A program made the translations under genes and the position numbers. Positions 45,780-54,599 of a stretch of DNA of 64,000 bases are shown in pieces. The DNA lies in contig JBFLXJ010000024.1 of assembly GCA_040757085.1 (NCBI GenBank), positions 1-64,000 of the forward strand. Reading direction: 5' to 3'. Origin of the DNA: Bacillota bacterium (GTDB lineage Bacteria > Bacillota > Sulfobacillia > JACIYH01). Under the pieces are notes generated by a model, which saw only the letters and a program-made list of their open reading frames with translations, had not been told where the DNA came from and did no database searches. Numbering within the stretch: position 1 is the first letter of the stretch; the number at the start of each line of letters is the position of its first letter.

Positions 45780-47957
45780 TTGCTATCACCTCGGCGCCGC
45801 GCACTGCACGCTGGCCTGTTCCTCCTCACCGTCGTGCTCATGGCCATCTCCGTGACCCAGGCGTGGCAATTGCTTCCTCCCGGGTCTCCTCCGGCGGCAC
45901 ACTCGCCTGCAAACGCCACCAGCACCTCCCAGGACGGATCGAGCACCGGGGGATCCGGCGCTGGAGGCGGGCAGCCCGGCTCCGCAGGTGGTGAGCGCGG
46001 ACAAGAGCAGGGAAACGCCGCGCCGGGCATGGAGGGGCCACCCGTACCGGTGCGGGCGAGGGGCATCTATGTGACCTCGCACGTAGCGGGCATGCCGGGG
46101 CGGCTCGAACAACTCACGGCCCACATCAAGGGCTCGGGGCTGAACGCCATGGTAATCGACCTTAAGGACAACTCAGGCACCGTTCCCTACCCGCTACCTG
46201 TCCCCCTCCTCAGCGAAATCAAGGCCGTCCGCCCCCGCATCGACGATCTGCCCGCCCTGGTCCGACACCTCAAATCCCAGGGGATATACCTCATCGCTCG
46301 CATAGTGGTTTTCCAGGATCCCGTGCTGGTCAACGCCCGGCCCGAGTGGGCCATTCGGGATCAGCAAGGGAAACCCTGGCGTGATCAACACGGGTGGTAC
46401 TGGCTTAACCCGTACTCACGGGACGTGTGGGAATATAACGTGGATCTAGCCGAACAGGCGGTGAAGCTGGGCTTCGACGAAGTGCAGTTCGACTACGTGC
46501 GTTTCCCGGACAACCCCCAGCGGGTAGCCAGGACGGCAGTGCTGGATAACCCCGAGGGTCTCACCCGCACGGAGGCCATCCTTGCCTTCCTGCGGCTGGC
46601 CCGCGAGAGGCTGGCGGGAAAGGCCTTCCTCTCCGCCGACGTATTCGGTCTTGCCACCACCGCGGCAGACGACATGGGCATCGGCCAGGACTTCTCCGCC
46701 ATCTGCCAGGTGGTGGACTACATCTCCCCCATGGTCTACCCCTCTCACTACTACAACCCCGGGATATACGGCCTGCCGGTTCCCGAGGCCGATCCCTACC
46801 AGGTGGTGAAACGGGCCCTCCAGGATGCCAAGGCCAAGGCGCGGGGTACACGGGCCATGATCCGGCCCTGGCTCCAGGACTTCAGCCTCCGCATTCCCTA
46901 CGGCCGGGCGGAAGTGGAAGCACAGATCCGGGCCGCCCACGAAGAGGGAATCGACCAGTGGTTGTTGTGGAATCCCGAGAATGTCTACACTGCGGGGGTG
47001 GATTACCGGGCCGCCCAGGCCCCACAGGCCCCAGCCAACGAACTGGGAAGGGTACTCATCCTGGAATACCACCACATCGGTCCCCAGGAGGGTCGCTGGA
47101 CCCGGACTCCCCAGAACTTCCGGGCCGATCTGGAACGCCTATATCGCGAAGGGTACCGGTTGATCGGCCTCACCGATTACCTGCAGGGCAGGATCTCCGT
47201 TCCCGCCGGCTTTTCCCCCGTAATCCTCACCTTCGACGACTCCTCTCCCGGCCAGTTCAGGCTCCTGGACCCCGGGCAGGAGCCGCCTCCGTCACCCCGC
47301 CGCGACGGCCCCCTCCCTCGCCCGCTTAAGGTGGGCGATCGTTACATCGACCCCGACTGCGCGGTAGGGGTTTTGCTCGACTTTTGCGCGCAGCACCCCG
47401 ACTTCGGCCGGGCGGCCACCTTCTACGTCCTCTTCCCCACTCCTTTCGGACAGGCGGACTGCTGGAGGGAGAAGCTCGTCTTCCTGCACGAGATGGGGAT
47501 GGAAATCGGCAACCACACCATGAGCCACGCCAGCCTGAAGAACCTCGGCCCGGACGAGATCCAGCGGGAGTTGGCCCTTCCCCAGGCCCGGGTGCAGGAG
47601 GTTTTGCCCGGTTACCTGATGACCTCCCTCGCCCTGCCCTTCGGTGAAGCACCCGCGCAACGCAACTTGCTGCTGGCCGGAGAGTATAAGGGAGCCGCCT
47701 ATCGCCACCTGGGCGTCATGGTGGTGGGTGCAGAACCGGCCCCCTCGCCAGCTGCCCGGTCCTTCCGGCCCGATGCCATCCCCCGGGTGCAAGTTTTCGC
47801 GGAGGAGCTCGACAAGTGGCTGTCGTTCCTCGCCAGCCACCCCGGGGAACGATACGTCTCCGACGGTGATCCCGGGCGCCTCAGCTTTCCACCCGCCCTG
47901 GCCGAACGACTCCACCCCGAATGGGATGGGAGGGTAACACCCTCCGGGGAGAGGTGA
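45780..47957 (+). CDS. DUF4015 glycoside-hydrolase-like domain fused to a polysaccharide deacetylase
   Basis: About 725 residues. A signal/anchor (AGLFLLTVVLMAISVTQAW) and a Ser/Gly linker precede a DUF4015 TIM-barrel-like domain (residues about 90-410: RGIYVTSHVAGMPGRLEQLT, MVIDLKDNSGTVPY, FDEVQFDYVRFPDNPQRVAR, DYISPMVYPSHYYNPGIYG, QWLLWNPENVY). The second half is a NodB-type deacetylase: ILEYHHIGPQEGRW, the metal Asp-Asp VILTFDDSSPGQF, MGMEIGNHTMSHASLKNL with the His pair, and SLALPFGEAPAQRNL. It likely acts on wall or exopolysaccharide glycans outside the cell. The TTG start follows AGGAAGGGA. Either domain is common; the fusion is notable. Confidence 0.85.
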   Translation: MLSPRRRALHAGLFLLTVVLMAISVTQAWQLLPPGSPPAAHSPANATSTSQDGSSTGGSGAGGGQPGSAGGERGQEQGNAAPGMEGPPVPVRARGIYVTSHVAGMPGRLEQLTAHIKGSGLNAMVIDLKDNSGTVPYPLPVPLLSEIKAVRPRIDDLPALVRHLKSQGIYLIARIVVFQDPVLVNARPEWAIRDQQGKPWRDQHGWYWLNPYSRDVWEYNVDLAEQAVKLGFDEVQFDYVRFPDNPQRVARTAVLDNPEGLTRTEAILAFLRLARERLAGKAFLSADVFGLATTAADDMGIGQDFSAICQVVDYISPMVYPSHYYNPGIYGLPVPEADPYQVVKRALQDAKAKARGTRAMIRPWLQDFSLRIPYGRAEVEAQIRAAHEEGIDQWLLWNPENVYTAGVDYRAAQAPQAPANELGRVLILEYHHIGPQEGRWTRTPQNFRADLERLYREGYRLIGLTDYLQGRISVPAGFSPVILTFDDSSPGQFRLLDPGQEPPPSPRRDGPLPRPLKVGDRYIDPDCAVGVLLDFCAQHPDFGRAATFYVLFPTPFGQADCWREKLVFLHEMGMEIGNHTMSHASLKNLGPDEIQRELALPQARVQEVLPGYLMTSLALPFGEAPAQRNLLLAGEYKGAAYRHLGVMVVGAEPAPSPAARSFRPDAIPRVQVFAEELDKWLSFLASHPGERYVSDGDPGRLSFPPALAERLHPEWDGRVTPSGER

Positions 47958-48003
47958 CGGGCCCAGGGCTGATAAGGTAAGATGATGGCAGGAAGGGAAT
48001 CAT

Positions 48004-49053
48004 ATGGTACCGGAGGGGATGACCGGTATGGGGCGCTCCTGGTTGGTCCTTGCGCTGGGTTTGCTGGGAACTGCCCTGGCCGTGGCCTACGTGCTGTGGC
48101 CGGAACCCCCCCTCCACCCGACCGGCTACACCTACCACGTCCAGGGCGGATTTGCCGGGTTCGACCTAACTCTGGAACTGGATGCCTCTGGAGAATGGAC
48201 GTACCGGGACGCCAAAGATCCCTCGCGGCACACATCGGGCCGTCTTTCTCCTCAGCAGGCCGCCGCCCTGACCCGTCTGGCCCACGAGGTGGACTGGCCC
48301 CACCTTCCCGACCGGTTCACAAGTCAACCCGCACCAGCCGACGAACTGTTCCGCACCGTGGAAGTGCGGGCCTCCGGCCGGCGGTATCGGGTCACGGTGG
48401 GTAGTGTGGCCCCCATCCCCGAGCCTTTAACGAACCTGCTCAACTTCCTCGAGGGAGTGCGCCGCGAAGCCGAGGCCAAGCTGCCCTCCCGGTTCAGCCT
48501 GGTGGCAGAAGGTCCCACCCTGTACCTGACCGGGGGGACGGGCCAGAAAATCAAGCTGCTCGAACTCGCCCAGTTGCCGGACACCTTCCGACCCCAGGGA
48601 AGTGATACCGAATTCGGGGTGGGAAAGGACAGTTTCGGACCCTGCGCCCTGTCGCCGGGTGGCACGCGGGTGGCCTGGGCCACGATGGGGCTCCATCCCC
48701 TGGTGGGGTACCTCACCGTGCGGGAACCCCGGCCCGTTCCCCTGGACCTGTACTTTGAAGGCAGCATCCAGGCCGTGTCGTGGGCTCCGCAGGACGATTA
48801 CCTGGTCGTGCAGGTGCTCTCGCCCGCCGGAGGCAGTTCCCTGTACGCGTACGCCGTCCCCCGGCGTGCCCGTATACCATTCCCCGGCCGCAACCAGTTC
48901 CCTCCCTCCGGGTACCGGGTGTCCATCAGGGGCTGGAAAGACGGGCACACTCTGTTGTTCCGAGTCGAGAACCTTCCCGGCACGGCCCCCCCGGAAGCCG
49001 GGGAATGGACGTGGGATCTCAGGACCGGTAAGGTGGCCGAGGACCAACGCTGA
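48004..49053 (+). CDS. Membrane-anchored protein with an emfourin-like domain and a beta-propeller-like part
   Basis: About 349 residues. An N-terminal anchor (SWLVLALGLLGTALAVAYVL) is followed by a roughly 110-residue domain: VQGGFAGFDLTLELDASGEW, GRLSPQQAAALTRLAHEVDW, LFRTVEVRASGRRYRVTVGS, IPEPLTNLLNFLEGV. This order of GGFAG, a Leu-rich helix and a final PEPL-helix resembles protealysin inhibitor (emfourin) proteins. The C-terminal half has repeat-like strands as in TolB/PD40 propellers (CALSPGGTRVAWATMGLHPL, AVSWAPQDDYLVVQVLSPAG). The function is unknown; a protease-sensing or inhibitory role is an inference. The ATG has AGGAAGGGA upstream. Confidence 0.65.
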   Translation: MVPEGMTGMGRSWLVLALGLLGTALAVAYVLWPEPPLHPTGYTYHVQGGFAGFDLTLELDASGEWTYRDAKDPSRHTSGRLSPQQAAALTRLAHEVDWPHLPDRFTSQPAPADELFRTVEVRASGRRYRVTVGSVAPIPEPLTNLLNFLEGVRREAEAKLPSRFSLVAEGPTLYLTGGTGQKIKLLELAQLPDTFRPQGSDTEFGVGKDSFGPCALSPGGTRVAWATMGLHPLVGYLTVREPRPVPLDLYFEGSIQAVSWAPQDDYLVVQVLSPAGGSSLYAYAVPRRARIPFPGRNQFPPSGYRVSIRGWKDGHTLLFRVENLPGTAPPEAGEWTWDLRTGKVAEDQR

Positions 49054-49062
49054 CCCCTGACG

Positions 49063-49091
49063 TTGTTTATCAAGTTTGGTTATGATACAAT
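49063..49091 (+). promoter_or_regulatory. Promoter of the beta-lactamase-like gene
   Basis: TTGTTT (49063-49068) and TACAAT (49086-49091) are exactly 17 bases apart, in an AT-rich pocket unlike the surrounding GC-rich sequence. Confidence 0.6.
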
Positions 49092-49102
49092 TTTTTTCGC
49101 AC

Positions 49103-49123
49103 AACCCGGCTCGCCGCCGGGTT
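49103..49123 (+). other. Leader hairpin before the beta-lactamase-like gene
   Basis: AACCCGGC and GCCGGGTT form an 8-base-pair stem with the loop TCGCC, near the predicted 5' end of the transcript and 18 bases before the ribosome-binding site. It could stabilise the mRNA. There is no T run after it. Confidence 0.45.
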
Positions 49124-49152
49124 ACTTATGTGACAGAATCGAGGTGAACGCT

Positions 49153-50037
49153 GTGAGGAAGCGCGTGCTATTCAGCATATTGCTGATCATGATTCCCGTC
49201 GCCATGGTCACCGCCGCGGGGGCACCGCTGGCGGCACCGGGCTGGACGGCGAATACATGGCACCCGGGGTACGAACCCCTCAAGGCGCAGATCATGGCCT
49301 GCCTGGCCGGCGATCCGGCCACCTACGGCGTGTATTTCCTTGATCTGGAGTCGGGCAAGAGCTTCGGTATCAACGCCGATCTGCCCATACCCCAGGCCAG
49401 CACGGTGAAGGTACCCATCGTGCTGTACGTGAACCATCTGGTGGCACAGGGCCGGGCAAGCTGGAGCGATCGTGTTGCCTACCAGCCTGCTACCGACCAC
49501 CGTACCGGGGCCGGGGCCCTGCAGTTCTTCGCCCGGCCGGGAGACACCTACTCCCTGCGGGTGCTGTCAAACCTGGCCATCACCCTTTCCGACAACGTGG
49601 CCAAGGCCATGCTGGTCAGGCACCTGGGAGCCTCGAACATCAAGCGGTTCATGGCCTCGCTGGGTGCATCCCATCCCAACATCAACGGGGAGGAACCCAC
49701 CACCGCCCGGGATATGGCCATCTACCTGCAGGCCATCCTGCGGCTGGCGCGGGAAAACCCCGAACTGGGCTGGAGAATGATCGACGACCTGTCCCACACC
49801 ATCTGGCACGTGGGCCTGCCCGGACAGTTGCCGCCCGGAATTCAGGTGGCGCATAAAGAGGGCGACATCACGGGAGTATCCAACGACGTGGGCATCGTAT
49901 TCTCGTCTCACCCGTACATCCTCTGCATCCTCTCGGATGGTCAGCAGGATATCGAGGCCGGGTTCAGAAAGATATCCGAGATCTCCCGGCTGGTCTACGA
50001 CTACCAGGAGCAGGTCTACCGCTCCCTGGGACGGTAA
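49153..50037 (+). CDS. Secreted class A beta-lactamase-like serine hydrolase
   Basis: About 294 residues with a signal peptide (FSILLIMIPVAMVTAAGAPL). The catalytic SxxK is STVK at residues 83-86 (IPQASTVKVPIVLYVNHLVA), the SxN motif is SDN at about 146-148 (LAITLSDNVAKAMLVRHLG), and the third element is HKEGDITGVSNDVGIVF. Class A architecture is intact, but the ExxLN omega-loop motif is replaced by EEPTTARDMAIYLQAIL. That makes it more like the beta-lactamase-related wall-processing proteins than an efficient lactamase. The GTG start follows GAGGTGA. Confidence 0.85.
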   Translation: MRKRVLFSILLIMIPVAMVTAAGAPLAAPGWTANTWHPGYEPLKAQIMACLAGDPATYGVYFLDLESGKSFGINADLPIPQASTVKVPIVLYVNHLVAQGRASWSDRVAYQPATDHRTGAGALQFFARPGDTYSLRVLSNLAITLSDNVAKAMLVRHLGASNIKRFMASLGASHPNINGEEPTTARDMAIYLQAILRLARENPELGWRMIDDLSHTIWHVGLPGQLPPGIQVAHKEGDITGVSNDVGIVFSSHPYILCILSDGQQDIEAGFRKISEISRLVYDYQEQVYRSLGR

Positions 50038-50071
50038 CTCCCGTGCAGGATGCGGAGGTGCAAGCTCTGGC

Positions 50072-50500
50072 ATGGAAATGGCCCGGCACGAACTCAGAGA
50101 CAGGATTAACGACTCCCCGTTCTACAGGCTGATGGGCATCCGCCTGGTAGAAATCGAACCGGGCCGCTCGCGGCTGGAGGCGGACGTGGGGAACCAGCAC
50201 CTGAACGTATACGGCACCGCCCACGGAGGCCTGTGTGCTGCCCTGGTGGATTGCGCCGTGGGAACCGCCCTGATCGGTGACCTGGGTCAGGTGACCAGGC
50301 CCTCTCCCACCGTAGAGATGAAGATCAACTACCTGGCTCCCGTTACCGGAGGCAGGCTGGTGGCAGAAGGTCGCCTCCTGCACCGCGGACGCACCCTGGC
50401 TGTGGGTATGGCCGAGATCAGGGACGGCGAAGGGACTCTGGTGGCCGTCGGCACGGCCACCTACCTGTCCGGGGGAAAGGAACCCAACACCTTGAGGTAG
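50072..50500 (+). CDS. PaaI-family hot-dog thioesterase
   Basis: 142 residues: INDSPFYRLMGIRLVEIEPG, NVYGTAHGGLCAALVDCAVG (the HGG active-site region), PSPTVEMKINYLAPVTGGRL and the final GTLVAVGTATYLSGG. PaaI-type enzymes hydrolyse acyl- or aryl-CoA thioesters. The ATG at 50072 has GGAGG about 13 bases upstream; another ATG follows two codons later. The 3' end overlaps the convergent pheA gene by 40 bases. Confidence 0.9.
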   Translation: MEMARHELRDRINDSPFYRLMGIRLVEIEPGRSRLEADVGNQHLNVYGTAHGGLCAALVDCAVGTALIGDLGQVTRPSPTVEMKINYLAPVTGGRLVAEGRLLHRGRTLAVGMAEIRDGEGTLVAVGTATYLSGGKEPNTLR

Positions 50501-51315
50501 GTGGCAAGTTGTCCCAGTTCGGCCAGCGCCTCTGCGAGGGCGGGATCATCCACATGGCCCTCGCAGTCCACATAGAAGATGTACTCCCAGGGACGAGCCC
50601 GGGAAGGGCGGGACTCCAGCCGGGTGAGATTGATACCGCGGCGGGCGAACGCTCCCAGGCAAGAGTACAGCGCCCCCGGCCGGTGGGCCGTTCCCATGAT
50701 CAGGGTGGTCTTGGCCGGCCCGGCGAAACACAGGGGTTCCCGGCTGATGACGAAGAACCGGGTCTGGTTGTCGGGGCGATCTTCGATCCCCCTGGCCAGC
50801 ACGTCCAGGCCGTATATGGAGGCCGCTCTGCTGCTGGCGATGGCCCCCGCCCCGCGCAGTCCCCGCTCCCGGATGTGACGGGCGCTCCCTGCGGTGTCAG
50901 CGGCCGCTACGGCTTCCAGCCCGTGCCGGCGCAGAAAGTTACTGCACTGGGCCAGGGCCTGGGGATGGGAGTAAACCCGCCTGATCTCTTCCAGGCGCTG
51001 ACCGGGCAGGGCCAGCAGGCAGTGGCTGACGGGGAGGATCACTTCTCCCCGCACATACAGGGCGAACCCGCGCAGCAGGTCGCTGGTCTCGTTGATGGAT
51101 CCGGCATAGGAGTTCTCCACCGGCACTACGCCCAGATCGGCTCTGCCCTCCTGCACGGCCCGGAAAACGTCCTCCACCGTGGCACACGCCAGCGGATGGG
51201 GATCCTCCCGCTCACCCCATCTCTCCCAATAGCGCCATATGGCTTCCTCGCTGAAAGCACCGGGTTCCCCCTGAAACGCAACTTTCACCATTTGTGGATA
51301 CAAACCCCCAACCAT
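50461..51315 (-). CDS. pheA: Prephenate dehydratase
   Basis: 284 residues. The catalytic domain has VAFQGEPGAFSEEAIWRYWE, GRADLGVVPVENSYAGSINE, SHPQALAQCSNFLRRH and the TRF motif DNQTRFFVISREPLCFAG. The C-terminal ACT domain is TLIMGTAHRPGALYSCLGAF, RRGINLTRLESRPSRARPWE and YIFYVDCEGHVDD, with the ESRP motif that binds phenylalanine for feedback control. It makes phenylpyruvate in phenylalanine synthesis. The homologous part begins at an ATG at 51291; the first ATG is 24 bases earlier. Confidence 0.95.
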   Translation of the reverse strand: MVGGLYPQMVKVAFQGEPGAFSEEAIWRYWERWGEREDPHPLACATVEDVFRAVQEGRADLGVVPVENSYAGSINETSDLLRGFALYVRGEVILPVSHCLLALPGQRLEEIRRVYSHPQALAQCSNFLRRHGLEAVAAADTAGSARHIRERGLRGAGAIASSRAASIYGLDVLARGIEDRPDNQTRFFVISREPLCFAGPAKTTLIMGTAHRPGALYSCLGAFARRGINLTRLESRPSRARPWEYIFYVDCEGHVDDPALAEALAELGQLATYLKVLGSFPPDR

Positions 51316-51437
51316 GCGTCTGTCCGGACTTTTCCCCAGAATAGCGGGGAGTGCCCGGACTCGTCAACCGGACCGCCGCCACGTGCGGCCGTCGCCAGCC
51401 CCTGCTCCATATACTGACCGGGGAAGGAGGCGGGTAC

Positions 51438-52946
51438 ATGGACACCTTAACCCTGACCGCAACACCACTGGTGGACGCCCTGACAGAATACGCGCGCCAA
51501 GGTGTGATCAGGTTCCACATGCCCGGACACCGGGGAGGCCAAGGCTGCCCGGATGTCCTGCGGGATTGGCTGGGCGAGGCTATGCGGCTGGACGCCACCG
51601 GCGTATTGGGCCTGGACGACCTCCACCAGCCCGGCGGCGTACTGCAGATCACCCAGGAACTGGCTGCCCGGTGCTTTGGAGCCGACCATACCTTCTTCCT
51701 GGTAAACGGCACCTCGGCGGGCGTCCACGCCATGATCCTTGCCACCTGTGGCCCAGGAGACAAGATCATCGTCGCTCGCAACCTCCACAAGTCTGCCCTG
51801 GCCGGGCTGGTGCTGTCGGGTGCCCACCCCATCTATGTCCAGCCCGAACTCGACTCTGAACTGGGCATCAGCATGGGCGTGGAAGCCCACGCGGTCGCCG
51901 CCGCCCTCGAGACCCATCCCGAGGCCCGGGCCGTGCTGGTGGTCAGCCCCACCTATTACGGCGTCACCAGCGATCTGGAGGCCCTGGCCGCCCTCGCGCA
52001 CAGCTATGACGTCCCCCTGCTGGTGGACGAGGCCCATGGCCCTCACTTCCGCTTTCACCCCGCTCTCCCCACCCCCGCCCTGGAGGCGGGGGCAGACGCC
52101 GCCGCCCAGGGCATCCACAAGATCCTCTCCGGCCTGACCCAGGCCTCTATGCTCCACCTGCGCGGCAACCGGGTGGACGTCACCCGCATGCAGTATGTGC
52201 TCCGGATCCTGCAGAGCACCAGCGCCTCGTATCTGCTCATGGCCTCCCTGGACGCCGCGCGCGCGCAAATGGCCAGAGAGGGCTACCGCCTGTGGGAGAA
52301 GGCTCTCCACCTGGCCGCACTGCTGCGCGAGGGAGTGGCCGCCATCCCCGGCCTGGCCACCTTCGGCCGGGAGCGCGTGGGCAGGCCCGGCGTCCACGAC
52401 CTGGACCTGACCAAGGTCACCGTGCATGTCGCCGGCCTGGGTATCAACGGTCCCGAAGCCGAGCACATCCTGCGCTACCGTTACGGCATCCAGGCGGAGA
52501 TGTCTGACCTGTACAACCTGCTCTTCATCGTGGGATACGGCAACACCCGTGAGGAGGTACTCTACCTCCTGGGTGCCCTGGCAGCCTTGGCCCGGGAAGC
52601 AGGCGCCTGCCACAATCCGTCGTCGGGCTCATACTCCGCCCCGGATTCCCCCACCTCCTGCGGCACACCTGATACCGTCCGGGTACCTCCTCTGCCGCCC
52701 GTACCCCCGCTCCAACTGCTCCCCCGAGAGGCCTTCTTCCGGCCCTCCCGCCCGGTGTCGCTCGAGCATGCCCGCGGTATGATCTCTGCCGAAACGGTCA
52801 CCTGCTATCCGCCGGGAATACCGGTGCTGTGTCCGGGCGAACTGGTCACCCCCGAGGTTCTCGACTACCTCCTGGCGATCCGCTCCGCAGGGTTGCGCAT
52901 CTCCGGTCCCGCCGATCCCGATCTCCGCTACCTGCGGGTCCTCTAA
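51438..52946 (+). CDS. Orn/Lys/Arg decarboxylase family PLP enzyme
   Basis: About 502 residues. Fold-type I decarboxylase: RFHMPGHRGGQGCPDVL, DATGVLGLDDLHQPGGVLQI, TFFLVNGTSAGVHAMILATC, ARNLHKSALAGLVLSGAHPI, VVSPTYYGVTSDLEALA, LLVDEAHGPHFRFHPALP and the PLP-lysine stretch AQGIHKILSGLTQASMLHLR. The C-terminal small domain ends ISAETVTCYPPGIPVLCPGE. This is the short Bacillota YaaO/SpeA type that makes agmatine, cadaverine or putrescine; the substrate cannot be fixed. The ATG follows AAGGAGG. Confidence 0.92.
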   Translation: MDTLTLTATPLVDALTEYARQGVIRFHMPGHRGGQGCPDVLRDWLGEAMRLDATGVLGLDDLHQPGGVLQITQELAARCFGADHTFFLVNGTSAGVHAMILATCGPGDKIIVARNLHKSALAGLVLSGAHPIYVQPELDSELGISMGVEAHAVAAALETHPEARAVLVVSPTYYGVTSDLEALAALAHSYDVPLLVDEAHGPHFRFHPALPTPALEAGADAAAQGIHKILSGLTQASMLHLRGNRVDVTRMQYVLRILQSTSASYLLMASLDAARAQMAREGYRLWEKALHLAALLREGVAAIPGLATFGRERVGRPGVHDLDLTKVTVHVAGLGINGPEAEHILRYRYGIQAEMSDLYNLLFIVGYGNTREEVLYLLGALAALAREAGACHNPSSGSYSAPDSPTSCGTPDTVRVPPLPPVPPLQLLPREAFFRPSRPVSLEHARGMISAETVTCYPPGIPVLCPGELVTPEVLDYLLAIRSAGLRISGPADPDLRYLRVL

Positions 52947-53005
52947 CCGTGTCGCCAAAGCCTCCTGAAACCCACGGTCGCATATAGATTAGCCGGGGTG
53001 AGGAA

Positions 53006-54589
53006 GTGGAGGCCCTCCTGACCAACATGTGGACCACGGTGAGACCGAGCCCCAGCGGGCAGGCCCTGGTTTCCGCCGTCGTGCTCGAATCCACCCGGCC
53101 TCCCACCCGGTGGCATCTGGAGACGCGGGGCCCCCTGGAACTGGAACTGCATGTGGAAGGACTGGCCCTCAACTTCCCTCCGGCCCGCCTGCCCGTCCTG
53201 GACGGTCTCGTGCACGAGGTATCCGTCGGCCCACACGATGGTGCGATCACAACTGCCATCCACCTGGACCACCCATCTGCCCCCACCCTGGCCCTGGAGG
53301 GGGACGGGCCGTTTCGCCTGCTATGCTGGTTTGACCGTTCTCTCCTCCGGCAAATTATGGGTGGAGTCAAGGTACTTGTGGACCCCGGCCACGGGGGGAA
53401 AGATGCCGGGGGGCGGGGCCCCATCAACCTGGTCGAAAAGAACGTGACCCTGAAAGTGGCGCGCTACCTGGTCGGAGAACTGCGGGCATGGGGTGCCCAC
53501 CCCCTGGTAACCAGGCATGACGACCGCGACGTGCCGGCCAGCCACCGCTTTCTGCCGGCCCGGGAAGGGCAGGCCCGGATAGTGGTCAGCCTGCATACCG
53601 ACCGCCTGCGCGACCCCACCGTGCGCGGGGTGCGGACCCTTTACTGGACCTCCCACCCGGGGAGCCGCGACCTCGCCCACCACATCCACCATTGCCTCCT
53701 GGAACGTACCGGCTTCCCCAGCCGGGGCGTACGCCAGGCCAGGCCTCCGGACCCGCGGGTGGCGGTACCGGCCGTAACCGTGGAGCTGGTGTGCATCAGC
53801 AACATGCTGGACGAAGCCTGGCTGCGCAGCACCACCTTCCTGGCGCGGGCAGCCCAGGCCATCACTCGCGGCATCAAAGACTACCTGTTCTCGACTGCTT
53901 CCCAGGCACGTCCTCCCGAGACCCGCAGGGCGGGAGTCGTGCCGCAGGTCTGCTTCTCTGCCATCCCCGTGCGCACCCACGTGCTATCCGAGCAGGACGA
54001 CATGGTCCAGGTGGTGGCCCGCTACACGCGGGGAATCGCGGAACCAGGTGACGTCATCTGCGTGGCCGAGTCCCCTCTGGCGGTAACCCAGGGACGTGCC
54101 ATCGTATCTTCCCAGGTAAAGCCCGGCCTGGCCGCCCGCGTGCTGAGCAAGTTTCCCGACCCCGACGGGAGCCTGGGTACCCCTCAGGCCATGCAACTGG
54201 CCATTTCCGAAGTGGGGCTGGGCCGTATCCTCGTGGGCGGGTTAGCCGCTGCCCTGGGTAGAGCTGCGGGCCGGCGGGGCGACTTCTTCCGGGTGGCCGG
54301 GCAGGCCCTGGCCCAAATCGACGACATCGCGGGGACCATGCCCCCCTATGACCGCCACGTGGTCCTGGGGCCCCGGGACCCCCAGAAGGTGGCGGATTCT
54401 ATCAAGCGGGCCACCGGGGTAGACGCCCTGGTCGCCGACGTCAATGACATCCGTTGTGTGGACATCCTGGGATCCACGAGCGATTACCCGGAGGCCGCCC
54501 TCACCGAGGCCCTGCGGGAGAACCCCTTCGGCAACGACGATCAGTGCACGCCGATAGTCGTGCTCAAACCCCTGCGGCGCGACCACTGA
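53006..54589 (+). CDS. AMIN + N-acetylmuramoyl-L-alanine amidase + F420:gamma-glutamyl ligase-like fusion
   Basis: One uninterrupted 527-residue frame with three parts. Residues about 15-113 form a beta-rich AMIN-like region (RWHLETRGPLELELHVEGLA, GPFRLLCWFDRSLL). Residues 119-295 are an Amidase_3 domain with zinc ligands H129 (VDPGHGGKDAGG), E144 (NLVEKNVTLKV) and H197 (IVVSLHTDR) and catalytic-type E260 (VTVELVCISNMLDEAWL). Residues 318-525 match CofE/F420-0:L-glutamate ligase-like proteins (IPVRTHVLSEQDDMVQVVAR, GSLGTPQAMQLAISEVGLGR, AQIDDIAGTMPPYDRHVVLG, RENPFGNDDQCTPIVVL). No signal peptide is visible, unusual for a wall amidase. The GTG start follows GGTGAGGAA. Confidence 0.85.
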   Translation: MEALLTNMWTTVRPSPSGQALVSAVVLESTRPPTRWHLETRGPLELELHVEGLALNFPPARLPVLDGLVHEVSVGPHDGAITTAIHLDHPSAPTLALEGDGPFRLLCWFDRSLLRQIMGGVKVLVDPGHGGKDAGGRGPINLVEKNVTLKVARYLVGELRAWGAHPLVTRHDDRDVPASHRFLPAREGQARIVVSLHTDRLRDPTVRGVRTLYWTSHPGSRDLAHHIHHCLLERTGFPSRGVRQARPPDPRVAVPAVTVELVCISNMLDEAWLRSTTFLARAAQAITRGIKDYLFSTASQARPPETRRAGVVPQVCFSAIPVRTHVLSEQDDMVQVVARYTRGIAEPGDVICVAESPLAVTQGRAIVSSQVKPGLAARVLSKFPDPDGSLGTPQAMQLAISEVGLGRILVGGLAAALGRAAGRRGDFFRVAGQALAQIDDIAGTMPPYDRHVVLGPRDPQKVADSIKRATGVDALVADVNDIRCVDILGSTSDYPEAALTEALRENPFGNDDQCTPIVVLKPLRRDH

Positions 54590-54599
54590 AACCGTTGGG

